A stretch of 64,000 bases of DNA from Microbaculum marinisediminis (GTDB taxonomy: Bacteria > Pseudomonadota > Alphaproteobacteria > Rhizobiales > Tepidamorphaceae), in the NCBI RefSeq assembly GCF_025397915.1, contig NZ_JALIDZ010000002.1:496001-560000 (forward strand), read 5' to 3'. The translations under genes and the position numbers were made by a program. This document shows positions 16,114-25,093 of this stretch, in pieces; the stretch's first letter is position 1; every line of letters begins with the position of its first letter. The notes below the pieces were generated by a model that did not search any database, was not told the DNA's origin, and was given only the letters and a program-made list of their open reading frames with translations.

Positions 16114-16906
16114 CTATTCCTCCAGAAAGGCCTCGCAACCCGCCTTCTTCACCAATCTGGCAAACCGGTCATAGTTGACCACGATCTCCGAGAGCGGCTC
16201 CGGCGTGGTTCTCTTGAAAGTCGTTTCCTGCGGGATCAGGGCATCAACGCCAAGGAAGCCAAAGACCGTCTCGAAGAACGCGGCTTTGTCCTGCACCCAA
16301 TCCTCGTAGTAGACGACGATCGACGGACGCCCGTACCCAGCAAGAAAAGCGTCGTGCTGCCTTTGCTCGTCTACCGCGTTTTCAAGTCTCGCTATGACCC
16401 GCCTCATATTCAGGTCGAACCGCCTGCCGGCCTCCGGGACGTAGCTCTTCGAGTTATGAATCCCGGTCTGTCGCGCAACCTGCCCGCTGACGACCTGCCG
16501 CAACAGATTGCGTCGCCGCAAGGCTATCAGGTGAACGTCATTCGCCTCACAGTGCGGCAACAAGACATCGGCTTCCGCATGGCTGACAAGGACCTTCGCC
16601 CCGACAGCGCGGGCGTCGCCAGCTTCCACCTCCAGGTATTCCCAGTAGGCCGAAAAGCCTGCCCCTGTAATCGGATCGTCTGCCCCCCCCGGCGTGCAGC
16701 TTGTAGGGGAGCACACGATCCCGGACGCGAGACAACTTCGGATAATCCAGACCGAATTCCGCGTGCGCCGCCTTCACGTCGCTATTGGCGAGCGGGTCGG
16801 GCCGGAAAATCTCGCTATGGCATTCGATTGCCGGGTGAGCGTCGATTTCCTCGCAGATTGCAGAGGACCCGGTACGCCCCCGCGTATAGATGATGAATCT
16901 TTGCAT
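16114..16906 (-). pseudogene. Stf0-like sulfotransferase, frameshifted at a G8 tract
   Basis: A sulfotransferase gene in two frames. The N-terminal part, starting near ATG 16906 (MQRFIIYTRGRTGSSAICEE), carries the PAPS-binding loop TRGRTGSS and runs to LPYKLHAGG. The sequence then has eight G on the minus strand (16683-16690). Reading continues in another frame as ADDPITGAGFSAYWEYLE and goes to the stop at 16114. Seven G would join the two parts into about 264 residues. The enzyme would move sulfate from PAPS to a sugar or lipid acceptor; the family is related to Stf0-type carbohydrate sulfotransferases. Causes could be real decay, phase variation by slipped-strand mispairing, or a sequencing error. 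Its codon use looks less GC-biased than neighbours, and it sits next to tRNA-Pro, both hints of transfer. Confidence 0.75.
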
Positions 16907-17069
16907 GGCGCGGACTATGCGGGGCGCGGGCGACGCATGCAACCATTAGTGGTTCCAAGCAAACTCAGTGAGGCCGTCCGCGCGGCCGGCCGGTCAAATT
17001 ACGTACGCACCGTCGCCCCGGACGGTCTGATCGCAAACCACTCGAAGAGACCGGGACGCCAGCTCCGCG

Positions 17070-18218
17070 CTAGGCACCGGCAATCATGTTGCGGGCGATG
17101 ACGAGCTGCTGAATCTGGCTCGTCCCCTCGTAGATCCGGAACAACCTGACGTCGCGATAGAACCGTTCAACCGCATAGTCCGCCATGTAGCCGGCGCCGC
17201 CGTGTATCTGAACCGCCCGATCCGCGACGCGGCCGACCATCTCGGAGCAGAACAGTTTGCAACAACTGGCTTCCAGCGAGACGCTCTCGCCGCCATCGCG
17301 CCGGCGGGCCGCATCGCGGACCATGGATTGGCCGGCATAGAGTTCGGTGCGGCTATCGGCCAGCATTGCCTGGATAAGCTGGAATTCCGCGATCGGCTGG
17401 TCGAACTGCTTGCGTTCCAGCGCGAATGCGAGCGCATCGTCGAGGAGCCGCGTGGCGGCGCCCGCACAGATCGCGGAGATGTGCAGCCTTCCGCGGTCCA
17501 GTACCTTCATGGCGGTTGCGAAGCCGCGCCCGGGAACGCCACCGATGATCGCGGATGCGGGCACGCGGCAGTCCTCGAAGAAGACGTCGGCGGTCAGCGC
17601 CCCGCGCTGCCCCATCTTCCGGTCCGGCTTGCCGACGGTCAGCCCCGGCGTATCCGCTTCCACCAGGAAGGCGGAGATGCCCTTGGCGCCTTTCACATCC
17701 GGCTCGGTGCGCGCCATGACGGTGAACAGACCGGCGACCGGCGCGTTGGTGATGAAGCGCTTGGCCCCGTTGAGGACGTAGGCGTCACCGTCGCGCCGGG
17801 CGGACAGCGAGATCGACGCCGCGTCCGATCCGGCATCGGGTTCGGTGAGCGCGAACGAGCTGATCATCTCGCCGGAGGCCAGGCGCGGCAGCCAATGCGC
17901 CTTCTGCTCCGGCGTTCCGTCGATCACGATGCCCTGCGACCCGATTCCGTTGTTGGTACCGATCAGGGAGCGGAAGGCGGGGGCGGCGCGCCCCAGAACG
18001 AAGGCGATCTCCACCTCTTCGGCCATCGTCAGGCCGAGCCCGCCATGCTCCTGCGGGATCGACATGCCGAACAGGCCGAGGTGACGCATCTCCTCGACGA
18101 TCTCGGGCGGAATCGCATTCTCGGCCTCGACGCGGGGCTCAGCCGGGATCAGCCTCTCCTCCACGAAGCGCTGCATGGTGCCGGTGAGTTGCGCAAGGGT
18201 TTCGCTATCGAGTGCCAA
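17070..18218 (-). CDS. Acyl-CoA dehydrogenase (conventional Glu type)
   Basis: FAD enzyme of about 382 residues that puts a 2,3-double bond in an acyl-CoA and passes electrons to ETF. It has LGLFGMSIPQEHGGLGL near the N-terminus, the FAD/substrate loop SSFALTEPDAGSDAAS, and RKQFDQPIAEFQLIQ. The C-terminal catalytic glutamate lies in FRIYEGTSQIQQL, the position used by short- and medium-chain enzymes. I prefer the TTG at 18218, preceded by AAGGA and giving the family-normal N-terminus. An ATG at 18260 would overlap the upstream carboxylase gene by 29 bases and has no ribosome site. It is the last gene of the leftward AtuA-carboxylase operon, where an enzyme making an alpha,beta-unsaturated substrate for the carboxylase is expected. 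Confidence 0.87.
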   Translation of the reverse strand: MALDSETLAQLTGTMQRFVEERLIPAEPRVEAENAIPPEIVEEMRHLGLFGMSIPQEHGGLGLTMAEEVEIAFVLGRAAPAFRSLIGTNNGIGSQGIVIDGTPEQKAHWLPRLASGEMISSFALTEPDAGSDAASISLSARRDGDAYVLNGAKRFITNAPVAGLFTVMARTEPDVKGAKGISAFLVEADTPGLTVGKPDRKMGQRGALTADVFFEDCRVPASAIIGGVPGRGFATAMKVLDRGRLHISAICAGAATRLLDDALAFALERKQFDQPIAEFQLIQAMLADSRTELYAGQSMVRDAARRRDGGESVSLEASCCKLFCSEMVGRVADRAVQIHGGAGYMADYAVERFYRDVRLFRIYEGTSQIQQLVIARNMIAGA

Positions 18219-18231
18219 TCGCCTGTCTTCC

Positions 18232-20226
18232 TTAGCTGGCGGCCATGCCGGATTCTTCATGAAGTCGGACAAGGACCTGGCCCGCGCGCACCTGATCGCC
18301 CGCGGCGCAGCAGATTTCCCCGACGACGCCGTCGCGCGGCGCGACGACGGGATTTTCGAATTTCATGGCTTCGACCACGGCGACGACGTCGCCTCGAGAA
18401 ACCGCGGCTCCCGCGACGACCGAAAGTGCCACGACAACGCCGGGCATGGGCGATTTCGCCTCGTCGCCGCCATCGCCGGCCATGTCCTGGCCACCGGCAA
18501 TCCGGTCCACCAGCAGCCGTGTGCCGGCAAGTGTCAGATCGACCGCGCGCGGCGTCACCTGCGCGCACCAGCGCTGCCGGCCCACCGTGCCCGTAACCAG
18601 ATCGTCCTGCCGGTGCGCCATGACGACGCGACTGACGGGTTCGCCCGTGTCTTCGGGCTGGATCTCGATATTCGCGCAGTCGCCGTGGAGGGCCTTCAAG
18701 TGGGCGATCCGGCTCTTGCCCTCGACCGAAAATGCGATGCGCCCCAAAGGCGCCTGTGCATCAAGCGTCACACGGTCGAAAGGTGTGGGGCCGGTCCAGG
18801 GCGAAGACGCCGGATGCGGCTCGGCTCGTGCGGCGCAGACGACCGCGGCCGCCGCAGCGGCGATGACGTCGGCCGGATCGACTGTCGGCATGATCCGCGG
18901 CAGCCCGGAATCGATGAACCCCGTGGACGCGGTTCCCGCCACCACTTCCGGTGCTTCGAGCAACCGGCGCAGGAAGCCGAGATTGGTGGTGATGCCGGTG
19001 ATCGCCGTTGCGTCCAGTGCCGTCGTCATCGCCGCGATCGCGGCCGTCCGGTCCGCGGCATGGACAACGAGCTTCGCGATCATCGGGTCGTAGTCGGGCG
19101 GCACCGTGGTGTCGTTCTCCACGGCGCTTTCGACGCGAACGTTCGGCGGCCAGCAAAGCCGGGCGACGCGGCCGGGCGACGGACGGAAGCCCGCCGCCGG
19201 ATCCTCGGCATAGAGGCGACATTCGATTGCATGTCCGCGACTTGCGATCTGCGCTTGAGTGAGCGGCAAGGCTTCCCCCGCCGCGACGCGCAACTGCCAT
19301 TCGACGAGATCGAGGCCCGTGATTTCCTCGGTCACAGGGTGCTCGACCTGAAGGCGCGTGTTCACCTCGAGGAAATAAAACCCGCCGTCGGCGCCGACGA
19401 TGAACTCGAAGGTGCCTGCATTGCGATAGGCCAACGCGCGGGCTCCGCGAAGCGCGGCATCGATCATCGCGTCGCGCAGGTCGCCCGGCAGGTTCGCGGC
19501 CGGGGCCTCCTCGACGATTTTCTGGTGGCGGCGCTGAAGCGAGCATTCGCGCTCGAACAGGTGGACGACGTTGCCCTGGCCGTCGCCGAATATCTGCACC
19601 TCGATATGGCGCGGATCGCGCACGAACCGTTCCACCAGCAGGCGTCCGTCACCGAAGCTGGAGCACGCCGTCCGGATGGCCGATTCGATTTCGTCGCGAC
19701 CGTCACCGCTTTCGACAACCGCCATTCCCTTGCCGCCGCCACCGGCGACCGGCTTGAGAAGGGCGGGGTATCCCGTCTGCGCCAGAAGCGCGGCGATGGT
19801 ATCGGCGTCGTCGCTCGCCTCGCTGGAGCCGGGAACGACCGGCACGCCTGCCCCGGCCATGATCGCCTTCGCGGTGGCCTTGTCGCCCATGTCGGCGATC
19901 GTCTTCGGAGCCGGACCGACAAAGGCGAGCCCTGCCGACTCCACGGCGTCCGCGAATGCGGCATTCTCCGACAGGAACCCGTAGCCGGGATGCACGGCGT
20001 CGCACCCGGTATCGAGCGCTGCCCGGATCAGCTTGTCACCGGCGAGATAAGATTGGGCCGCCGGGGCGGGACCGATCGGCACGCGTCCGGCGGCACCTTG
20101 AAGATGCGGCGCGTCGCGATCGGCGTCGGAGTAAACGGCTACATAGTCGATGCCCTTCCGCCGGCAGGTACGGGCGACACGTCGGGCGATTTCGCCGCGG
20201 TTGGCGATCAGCACACGCTCGAACAT
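18232..20226 (-). CDS. Acyl-CoA carboxylase, biotin carboxylase/biotin carrier subunit
   Basis: A 664-residue alpha subunit of a biotin-dependent acyl-CoA carboxylase (methylcrotonyl-, geranyl- or propionyl-CoA type). The biotin carboxylase part (1-445) starts FERVLIANRGEIA, has the ATP-grasp loop KPVAGGGGKGM, and the active-site block FLEVNTRLQVEHPVTE. A connecting BT-like region follows (about 500-580). The C-terminal biotinyl domain has the acceptor Lys622 in VEAMKFENPV. The usual motif is AMKM, so Phe replaces Met. Its gene starts three bases after the end of the carboxyltransferase gene, so both subunits are made together. The choice between substrates cannot be made from motifs; AtuA neighbours favour an isoprenoid-type 3-methyl-2-enoyl-CoA. 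Confidence 0.9.
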   Translation of the reverse strand: MFERVLIANRGEIARRVARTCRRKGIDYVAVYSDADRDAPHLQGAAGRVPIGPAPAAQSYLAGDKLIRAALDTGCDAVHPGYGFLSENAAFADAVESAGLAFVGPAPKTIADMGDKATAKAIMAGAGVPVVPGSSEASDDADTIAALLAQTGYPALLKPVAGGGGKGMAVVESGDGRDEIESAIRTACSSFGDGRLLVERFVRDPRHIEVQIFGDGQGNVVHLFERECSLQRRHQKIVEEAPAANLPGDLRDAMIDAALRGARALAYRNAGTFEFIVGADGGFYFLEVNTRLQVEHPVTEEITGLDLVEWQLRVAAGEALPLTQAQIASRGHAIECRLYAEDPAAGFRPSPGRVARLCWPPNVRVESAVENDTTVPPDYDPMIAKLVVHAADRTAAIAAMTTALDATAITGITTNLGFLRRLLEAPEVVAGTASTGFIDSGLPRIMPTVDPADVIAAAAAAVVCAARAEPHPASSPWTGPTPFDRVTLDAQAPLGRIAFSVEGKSRIAHLKALHGDCANIEIQPEDTGEPVSRVVMAHRQDDLVTGTVGRQRWCAQVTPRAVDLTLAGTRLLVDRIAGGQDMAGDGGDEAKSPMPGVVVALSVVAGAAVSRGDVVAVVEAMKFENPVVAPRDGVVGEICCAAGDQVRAGQVLVRLHEESGMAAS

Positions 20227-20229
20227 CGG

Positions 20230-21822
20230 TTACATCCGGAACACGCCGAAGCGCGTCTCCTGCTTCGGCGACGCGGCAGCCATGGCAAGCGCGAGCGTCA
20301 GCCATTCGCGCGTGTCTTCAGGGTCGATCACTGCGTCGACCCACAGTCGGGCGGCGGCATAGACAGGATGGCTCGCGCGTTCATAGGCGTCCCGCACCGG
20401 GGCCTCGAACGTACGGCGGTCCTCCTCGCTGAAGCTGCGGCCGGCCTTATGCAATTGCGCTTCACGGACGAGGCTGAGCACCGTGGCCGCCTGCTCTCCC
20501 CCCATGACCGAGGTGCGGGCATTGGGCCACATTCCCATCAGCCGGGGACCGAAGGCACGACCACACATGGCGAAATTGCCCGCACCGTAGCTGCCACCGA
20601 TGAGGAGACTGAATTTGGGTACCCGCGCGGTGGAGACCGCATTGACGAGCTTGGCGCCGTGGCGGGCGATCCCGTCGGCCTCGTATTCCTGCCCGACCAT
20701 GAAGCCGCTGATGTCGTGCAGAAAAAGCAGCGGGACATCGCGCTGGCAGCAGAGCTCTACGAAGTTCGTGGCCTTCTGGGCGCTTTGCGAGAACAGGACG
20801 CCGTCATTCATGACGATGCCGACGGGGTAGCCGCCGATCGCGCCGGTACCGCAGATGATGGTCTGGCCGTAGCGTGCGCGATACTCGTCGAGGCATCCGG
20901 CATCGAGCAGGCGCTCGAGGATGTCGCGGCCCGGGATGCGCAGACGGCCATCCGACGGGATCAGCGCGGCCATGCCGGAGGCGGGATGGAGCGGTTCGCG
21001 GGGCGGCAGCGGCGGTGCCGGCAACGGCTGCGCGGGCTTCCGTGCAACGACCGCACGCACCAGGGCGATCGCATGGTGATCGTCCTGCGCGAGATGATCG
21101 GCAACGGCAGAGCTGGCGGTATGGACATCGGCGCCGCCCAGCGTTTCGGCATCGACGACGACGCCGGTCGCCGCCTGAACAAGCTGGGGTCCGCCGAGAA
21201 AGATGGTGCCGGTGCCGCGTACGATCACGGTCTCGTCGCACATGGCCGGGATATAGGCACCGCCCGCCGTGCACGAGCCCATGACCGCGGCAATCTGGGG
21301 CAGGCCCATCGACGACATCTCGGCGATATTGCGGAAGATACGGCCGAAATGATGCTCGTCGGGGAAGATGTCCTCCTGCATCGGCAGAAAGGCGCCGCCC
21401 GAGTCGACGAGGTAGATCGAGGCGAGCCCGTTCTCGCGCGCTATGTTCTGGGCGCGAATCTGCTTCTTCACCGTCAACGGGTAGTAGGTGCCGCCCTTCA
21501 CCGTCGCGTCGTTCGCCATGACCATGGCGAGACGGCCTTCGACCATGCCGATGCCAGTTATGATGCCCGCCGACGGCACGGCATCGTCATAGACATCATG
21601 GGCGGCAAGTTGACCGATCTCCATGAAGGGCGTGCCGGGATCGAGCAGGTGCGAAATGCGCTCGCGCGCCGTCAGCTTGCCACGCGCGCGGTGGCGGGCG
21701 ACGGCATCCGCCGGCCCGCCGGCGATGGCGGTCCGACGCGCCGTGTCGACCGCTTCGCTATGCCGCTCGTAGCCCCGCCCGATCGCGGCACCCTCGTCCG
21801 CCATGGATGCGGCGCCCGTCAT
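20230..21822 (-). CDS. Acyl-CoA carboxylase, carboxyltransferase subunit (MCC-beta-like)
   Basis: A 530-residue beta subunit that moves CO2 from biotin to an acyl-CoA. It carries two crotonase-like halves: KLTARERISHLLDPGTPFMEIG and MGSCTAGGAYIPAM in the first, and LLFLHDISGFMVGQEYE plus LLIGGSYGAGNFAMCGRAF in the second. The C-terminus FGVFRM and the overall layout match methylcrotonyl-CoA carboxylase beta (and geranyl-CoA carboxylase AtuC) better than propionyl-CoA carboxylase. It lies between the AtuA-like small gene (7-base gap) and the alpha subunit. With AtuA and hydratases nearby, the likely product is a 3-methylglutaconyl-CoA-type dicarboxylic thioester. The exact acyl chain is unknown. 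Confidence 0.9.
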   Translation of the reverse strand: MTGAASMADEGAAIGRGYERHSEAVDTARRTAIAGGPADAVARHRARGKLTARERISHLLDPGTPFMEIGQLAAHDVYDDAVPSAGIITGIGMVEGRLAMVMANDATVKGGTYYPLTVKKQIRAQNIARENGLASIYLVDSGGAFLPMQEDIFPDEHHFGRIFRNIAEMSSMGLPQIAAVMGSCTAGGAYIPAMCDETVIVRGTGTIFLGGPQLVQAATGVVVDAETLGGADVHTASSAVADHLAQDDHHAIALVRAVVARKPAQPLPAPPLPPREPLHPASGMAALIPSDGRLRIPGRDILERLLDAGCLDEYRARYGQTIICGTGAIGGYPVGIVMNDGVLFSQSAQKATNFVELCCQRDVPLLFLHDISGFMVGQEYEADGIARHGAKLVNAVSTARVPKFSLLIGGSYGAGNFAMCGRAFGPRLMGMWPNARTSVMGGEQAATVLSLVREAQLHKAGRSFSEEDRRTFEAPVRDAYERASHPVYAAARLWVDAVIDPEDTREWLTLALAMAAASPKQETRFGVFRM

Positions 21823-21829
21823 CGCTCAC

Positions 21830-22144
21830 TTACGCTTGGTCGACGACAGGCAGGCGGAGCAGGCCGTTGCCCATCGCCTTGCCGGTCTGGTCCAGCCGCA
21901 ACGTGCGCGTGGCACCGCCGCCCAGTGCGCCGCGCATGATGACGACAACGGCTTCGATGTTGTCCATCGGATAGATTTCGACCTCACCTTTGACCCAGTC
22001 GCCAAACAGCGACTTCACGCTCTGCGGCGTGAGGCTGCGCAGGAGCGCGGGATAGTGTTCCGGCGCGCGAGCGATGACGCCGACGGACGCCACGTCCCCC
22101 TTGTCGCCGGAACGCACATAAGCGATGTCGCGAAGAAGCTTCAT
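21830..22144 (-). CDS. AtuA-like C-terminal (ferredoxin-fold) domain protein
   Basis: A small 104-residue protein, starting MKLLRDIAYVRSGDKGDVAS. The RSGDKGD motif and the later VKSLFGDWVKGEVEIYPMDN mark the domain that follows AtuA either as a separate small protein or as a C-terminal fusion. Its role is unproven; it is presumed to work with AtuA. I chose ATG 22144: GGAGG inside the end of atuA is 7 bases upstream, while the ATG at 22150 is only one base from it. The stop of atuA (TGA, 22149-22147) directly precedes the start, so the two are tightly coupled. A similar small protein pairs with the second AtuA at 45564-45962. Confidence 0.8.
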   Translation of the reverse strand: MKLLRDIAYVRSGDKGDVASVGVIARAPEHYPALLRSLTPQSVKSLFGDWVKGEVEIYPMDNIEAVVVIMRGALGGGATRTLRLDQTGKAMGNGLLRLPVVDQA

Positions 22145-22146
22145 GG

Positions 22147-23511
22147 TCATGCCTCCAGGATCTCGGCGGTCTGGGTGACGAAGAATCGGGGCACCAAGGT
22201 CGGCCAAAGACCGTAGACCGGGCGCGGCTTGATCGGAGTGCCGAATGCCGTCCCGCCGGGACCCATGATCCACAGCTGGGAGCAAGCCCGGCGAACCTTT
22301 TCCGCCTCGGCCTTGGTCTCGGTGTGAACCGCGACGCGAAGGCCGATTTCCGCCGGATCGTGATCCGGTGCCGGTGAGGCAGGCCCGTGCAGCATGTCGA
22401 CGCCGACGAAGTCGAAGTGCACGGCATCGGACTTGAGCCCGAGACGCTCGAAGCGCTCCATGAGGGTCTGTTTCGCCTTTTGCGCGCGCTCCAGCGCGTA
22501 AGGCCAGGGAAAGAACAGCATGCCCTCGCCGATCCAGCCGTCTTCATAGCCCACGACGAGCTTGAGCTGATCCGGGCGGGGACGACCGGTCATGTTGGAC
22601 AGGTGGACCCGGTCGGGGCCCGCCTCCTCGATCCGGACGGTGGTGAAATCCGCGACACCGTCCGGCATGATGTAGCGCGACGGATCGCCGATTTCGTAGA
22701 CGAGATGTTCCTTGACCGTGAACGCGTCGACGCGACCGCCGGACCCATCGACTTTCGTGATTACCGCGTTGGCGTCCTCTCCGAACTCGATGATCGGGAA
22801 CCCTGCCCGGCCCATGTTGGGCATCTCGGCAAAGCGCGAGGACATGCCGCCCGTCGCTGCGGCGGCGCACTCCACGATGTGACCGACCGTGATAGCCGCC
22901 CCTATGCGATCGGAATGGGCCTCGTCGTAGCTCCAGCCGAACTCATGCATGATCGGGCCGACATACAGGGCGTTGTCGGAAACGCGACCGGCGATAACGA
23001 CATGGGCGTCCTGCTCGAGCGCCGAAGCGATAGCGGAGCTGTCCGTGTAGACGTTGGCGGCGACGACACGATTCCGGATGCCGACAAAGTTGTTCTCGCC
23101 GGTATCCAGATTGGTGAGATCGGTGCCGGAGGCGACCAACTCGTCCAGCCTCGACAGAAGATCGTCGCCTTCGATCACGGCGATGCGTGTACCGCCGAGG
23201 CCGAGCTCGCGGGCAACTTCGCGGATACGCTCGGCTGCCGCACGCGGATTCGCGCCGCCGCCATTGCAGACGATCCGCGTGCCCGACTGACGCGCGAGCG
23301 GAAGTAGGGCTCGCATGTGTTCCGGCAGATCGGGGATGTAGCCTGCCTTGGGGTTCTTCAGCTTCTGGCGCTGAAGCAGCGCCATGGTCAGCTCGGCCAG
23401 GTAGTCCATCGAGAGGTAGTCGAGATCGCCCTTCTCGAGCAGCTCGACCGCCGGATCAAGCGCATCGCCCCAAAAGCCCGAGCCTGCGCCGAGCCTTACG
23501 TGTTTCGTCAT
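22147..23511 (-). CDS. AtuA-family protein (DUF1446, acyclic terpene utilisation)
   Basis: A 454-residue protein of the AtuA family (DUF1446), required for growth on citronellol/geraniol in Pseudomonas but of unproven biochemistry. The N-terminus has KHVRLGAGSGFWGD, LDYLSMDYLAELTM, and the conserved NGGGANPR motif (about residue 90). Further along are VVIAGRVSDNALYVGP and VECAAAATGGMSSRF, then YEIGDPSRYIMPD. The start ATG 23511 gives a family-length product; the frame is open further upstream, but without signal. It is the first gene of the leftward operon AtuA, small AtuA-like, carboxyltransferase, biotin carboxylase, acyl-CoA dehydrogenase. This resembles the Atu/Liu logic of carboxylating a branched enoyl-CoA. 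Confidence 0.85.
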   Translation of the reverse strand: MTKHVRLGAGSGFWGDALDPAVELLEKGDLDYLSMDYLAELTMALLQRQKLKNPKAGYIPDLPEHMRALLPLARQSGTRIVCNGGGANPRAAAERIREVARELGLGGTRIAVIEGDDLLSRLDELVASGTDLTNLDTGENNFVGIRNRVVAANVYTDSSAIASALEQDAHVVIAGRVSDNALYVGPIMHEFGWSYDEAHSDRIGAAITVGHIVECAAAATGGMSSRFAEMPNMGRAGFPIIEFGEDANAVITKVDGSGGRVDAFTVKEHLVYEIGDPSRYIMPDGVADFTTVRIEEAGPDRVHLSNMTGRPRPDQLKLVVGYEDGWIGEGMLFFPWPYALERAQKAKQTLMERFERLGLKSDAVHFDFVGVDMLHGPASPAPDHDPAEIGLRVAVHTETKAEAEKVRRACSQLWIMGPGGTAFGTPIKPRPVYGLWPTLVPRFFVTQTAEILEA

Positions 23512-23650
23512 CCGGTGCTCCCGATTCTTCCGAATTGACCCTGACAGCCCTGTCCGAACAGGCCGGATTGCGAGCCGGCCTGCCCGTTCGGATGGGTCGT
23601 AGACAGAGCAGTTTCTTGTCATGCGAAGGATGGAGCGTCAACAGTTTTTC

Positions 23651-23676
23651 GAAAATACGTTCCGCAAGGTGGAAAT
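23651..23676 (+). promoter_or_regulatory. Candidate IclR-type operator (site A)
   Basis: GAAAATACGTTCCGCA then AGG and TGGAAAT, in the divergent gap (23512-23787) between atuA and the first enoyl-CoA hydratase gene. TTCCGC and GTGGAA make an imperfect inverted repeat. The core TTCCGCA-N3-TG recurs at 30590 and 37902 in two other promoter regions of this island. A TTGACC (23681-23686) just downstream could be a rightward -35. Confidence 0.5.
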
Positions 23677-23787
23677 TTGATTGACCCTTTCCAACCGCCT
23701 CGACTAAGTTGCTGGAAAGGGCTCGGAGGGCCTCGACGGGCCGCCACACGGTGCTGCCCTCGGAGAAGAAACGAAGGCTTGGACGGC

Positions 23788-24579
23788 ATGCAGGACGCGG
23801 AGACGAATGCGCCCGTGATATTCGGCGTTGAAGACGGAATCGCGCGCATCACGCTGAACCGGCCGGATCGACGCAACGCCATCGACGTCGAGACCGCCAA
23901 TCGTCTTACCGCCCTGTGGCGGCAGGTCGACGAGGACGCCTCCATCCTCGCCGTCGTCGTCGATGCCGCCGACTGCGGAACATTCTGTGCCGGCATGGAC
24001 CTGAAGGACATGGCCGCGATCCGCGCCGCAGGCGACGACCCGCTGAAACGCATGGAGGATCCGTTCCAGGAGCGCATGCGGGAGGTCACCAAGCCGATCG
24101 TCTGCGCGCTTGTCGGCCATTTCGCCGGAGCCGGCGTGCTGATTGCGATGGGTGCGGATATCCGGATCGGACTGTCCGGCTCGGTGGCCATGATCTCGGA
24201 GGCACGATTCGGGCGGGGCACGTCGTGGGCGGTGCCGCTCCTATGGATGCTGCCGCAGCCCGTGCTTTCGGAAATGATGCTCACCGGCGATCCCGTCGCC
24301 GTCGAGGAACTGGCTCAGCACGGCTTCGTCAATCATGTCGAGCAGAGCGTCACCGACGTCCGAGCGCGGGCAATGGCACTGGCACGACGTATCGCGGAGA
24401 ACGCGCCGCTTTCGGTGCGCGCGGCCAAGGCGAGCCTTGCAGCGGGCATGGACCTTGGCTGCGCCGGGGGCCTTGCCAGGGCTGCCGAACTCCATCGCAC
24501 GGTCTATGCCAGCGAAGACGCGGGCGAAGGCGCGCGCGCCTTCGCCAAGAAGCGCAAGCCGCGCTGGTTGGGTCGCTGA
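23788..24579 (+). CDS. Enoyl-CoA hydratase/isomerase family protein (crotonase 1)
   Basis: Crotonase-fold enzyme of 263 residues acting on a CoA thioester. It has IARITLNRPDRRNAID near the N-terminus, oxyanion-hole loops CGTFCAGMDLKDM and GHFAGAGVLIAMGAD, and the region ISEARFGRGTSWAVPLLW where a catalytic acidic residue is expected. The C-terminus with YASEDAGEGARAF is typical of hydratases. Start ATG 23788 is chosen for family length; the open frame extends 37 codons upstream without support. It leads the rightward operon hydratase, MaoC, acyl-CoA dehydrogenase, flavin reductase. It is clearly paralogous to the crotonase at 30666-31451 through most of its length. It could hydrate the unsaturated product of either acyl-CoA dehydrogenase or of the carboxylase. 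Confidence 0.85.
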   Translation: MQDAETNAPVIFGVEDGIARITLNRPDRRNAIDVETANRLTALWRQVDEDASILAVVVDAADCGTFCAGMDLKDMAAIRAAGDDPLKRMEDPFQERMREVTKPIVCALVGHFAGAGVLIAMGADIRIGLSGSVAMISEARFGRGTSWAVPLLWMLPQPVLSEMMLTGDPVAVEELAQHGFVNHVEQSVTDVRARAMALARRIAENAPLSVRAAKASLAAGMDLGCAGGLARAAELHRTVYASEDAGEGARAFAKKRKPRWLGR

Positions 24580-24607
24580 TCCAGCCCCTATCATCAAGGG
24601 AGACACT

Positions 24608-25093
24608 ATGATCGATCAGACTTTCGGCGAATTGGCGGTCGGACAGGTTCGCACCTCGCGCGGTCGTACGCTGACGGAGACCGACGTCGTCAATTTCTGC
24701 ATGCTCACCGGCAACTGGCTGGAAATCCATTCCAATGTCGAGTTCGCCCGCGAAGCGCTCTACGGCCAGCGCCTCGTGCAGGGATCGCTCGTTTTCTCGA
24801 TCGTCAACGCGCTGATGCCGTTCGACGCGGGCGTGGTCGAGGTCTTCTATGGTGTCGACCGCCTTCGCTTCCTCAAGCCCAGCTTCATCGGCGACACCGT
24901 CTGGGCACGTTCCGAGATCATCGACCTGCGCCCCAAGAAGGACGGCGCCGGCGTGGCGACCTGCGAACTGCTGGGCGTCAATCAGCGCCGCGAGACGATC
25001 CTGCGCTGCGAGTTCAGCCTACTCATCCGCGGCGAAAGGCTCGAGCCGGCCGCCTGCGATCCCTTTGCCGAAATGGAGTTTGCCAAGTCATGA
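24608..25093 (+). CDS. MaoC-like hot-dog fold dehydratase
   Basis: A 161-residue single hot-dog protein of the MaoC/R-hydratase group, which adds water to trans-2-enoyl-CoA or removes it from 3-hydroxyacyl-CoA. Visible: TFGELAVGQVRTSRGRTLTETDVVNFCMLTGNW, an ITEEDV-type opening; then EIHSNVEFAREALYGQRLVQGSL, where the usual catalytic Asp/His pair (D..P.H) is partly changed (the usual acidic residue falls near Glu, His kept in EIHSN). The start ATG has AAGGGAG upstream. The end overlaps the next acyl-CoA dehydrogenase by four bases (ATGA), so it is coupled to it. Having a MaoC and a crotonase in one operon suggests two different hydration steps or stereochemistries. Confidence 0.85.
   Translation: MIDQTFGELAVGQVRTSRGRTLTETDVVNFCMLTGNWLEIHSNVEFAREALYGQRLVQGSLVFSIVNALMPFDAGVVEVFYGVDRLRFLKPSFIGDTVWARSEIIDLRPKKDGAGVATCELLGVNQRRETILRCEFSLLIRGERLEPAACDPFAEMEFAKS

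Noticed and set aside
15920-17069. Genomic island integrated at tRNA-Pro
   Set aside because: There is a damaged, atypical gene next to the tRNA, but no integrase and no repeat of the tRNA 3' end was seen within the window.
18175-21939. Plus-strand open frame of 1254 codons opposite the carboxylase genes
   Set aside because: It is a shadow: the minus strand encodes clear biotin carboxylase and carboxyltransferase proteins with all motifs. The plus frame gives His/Arg/Asp-rich text without domains.
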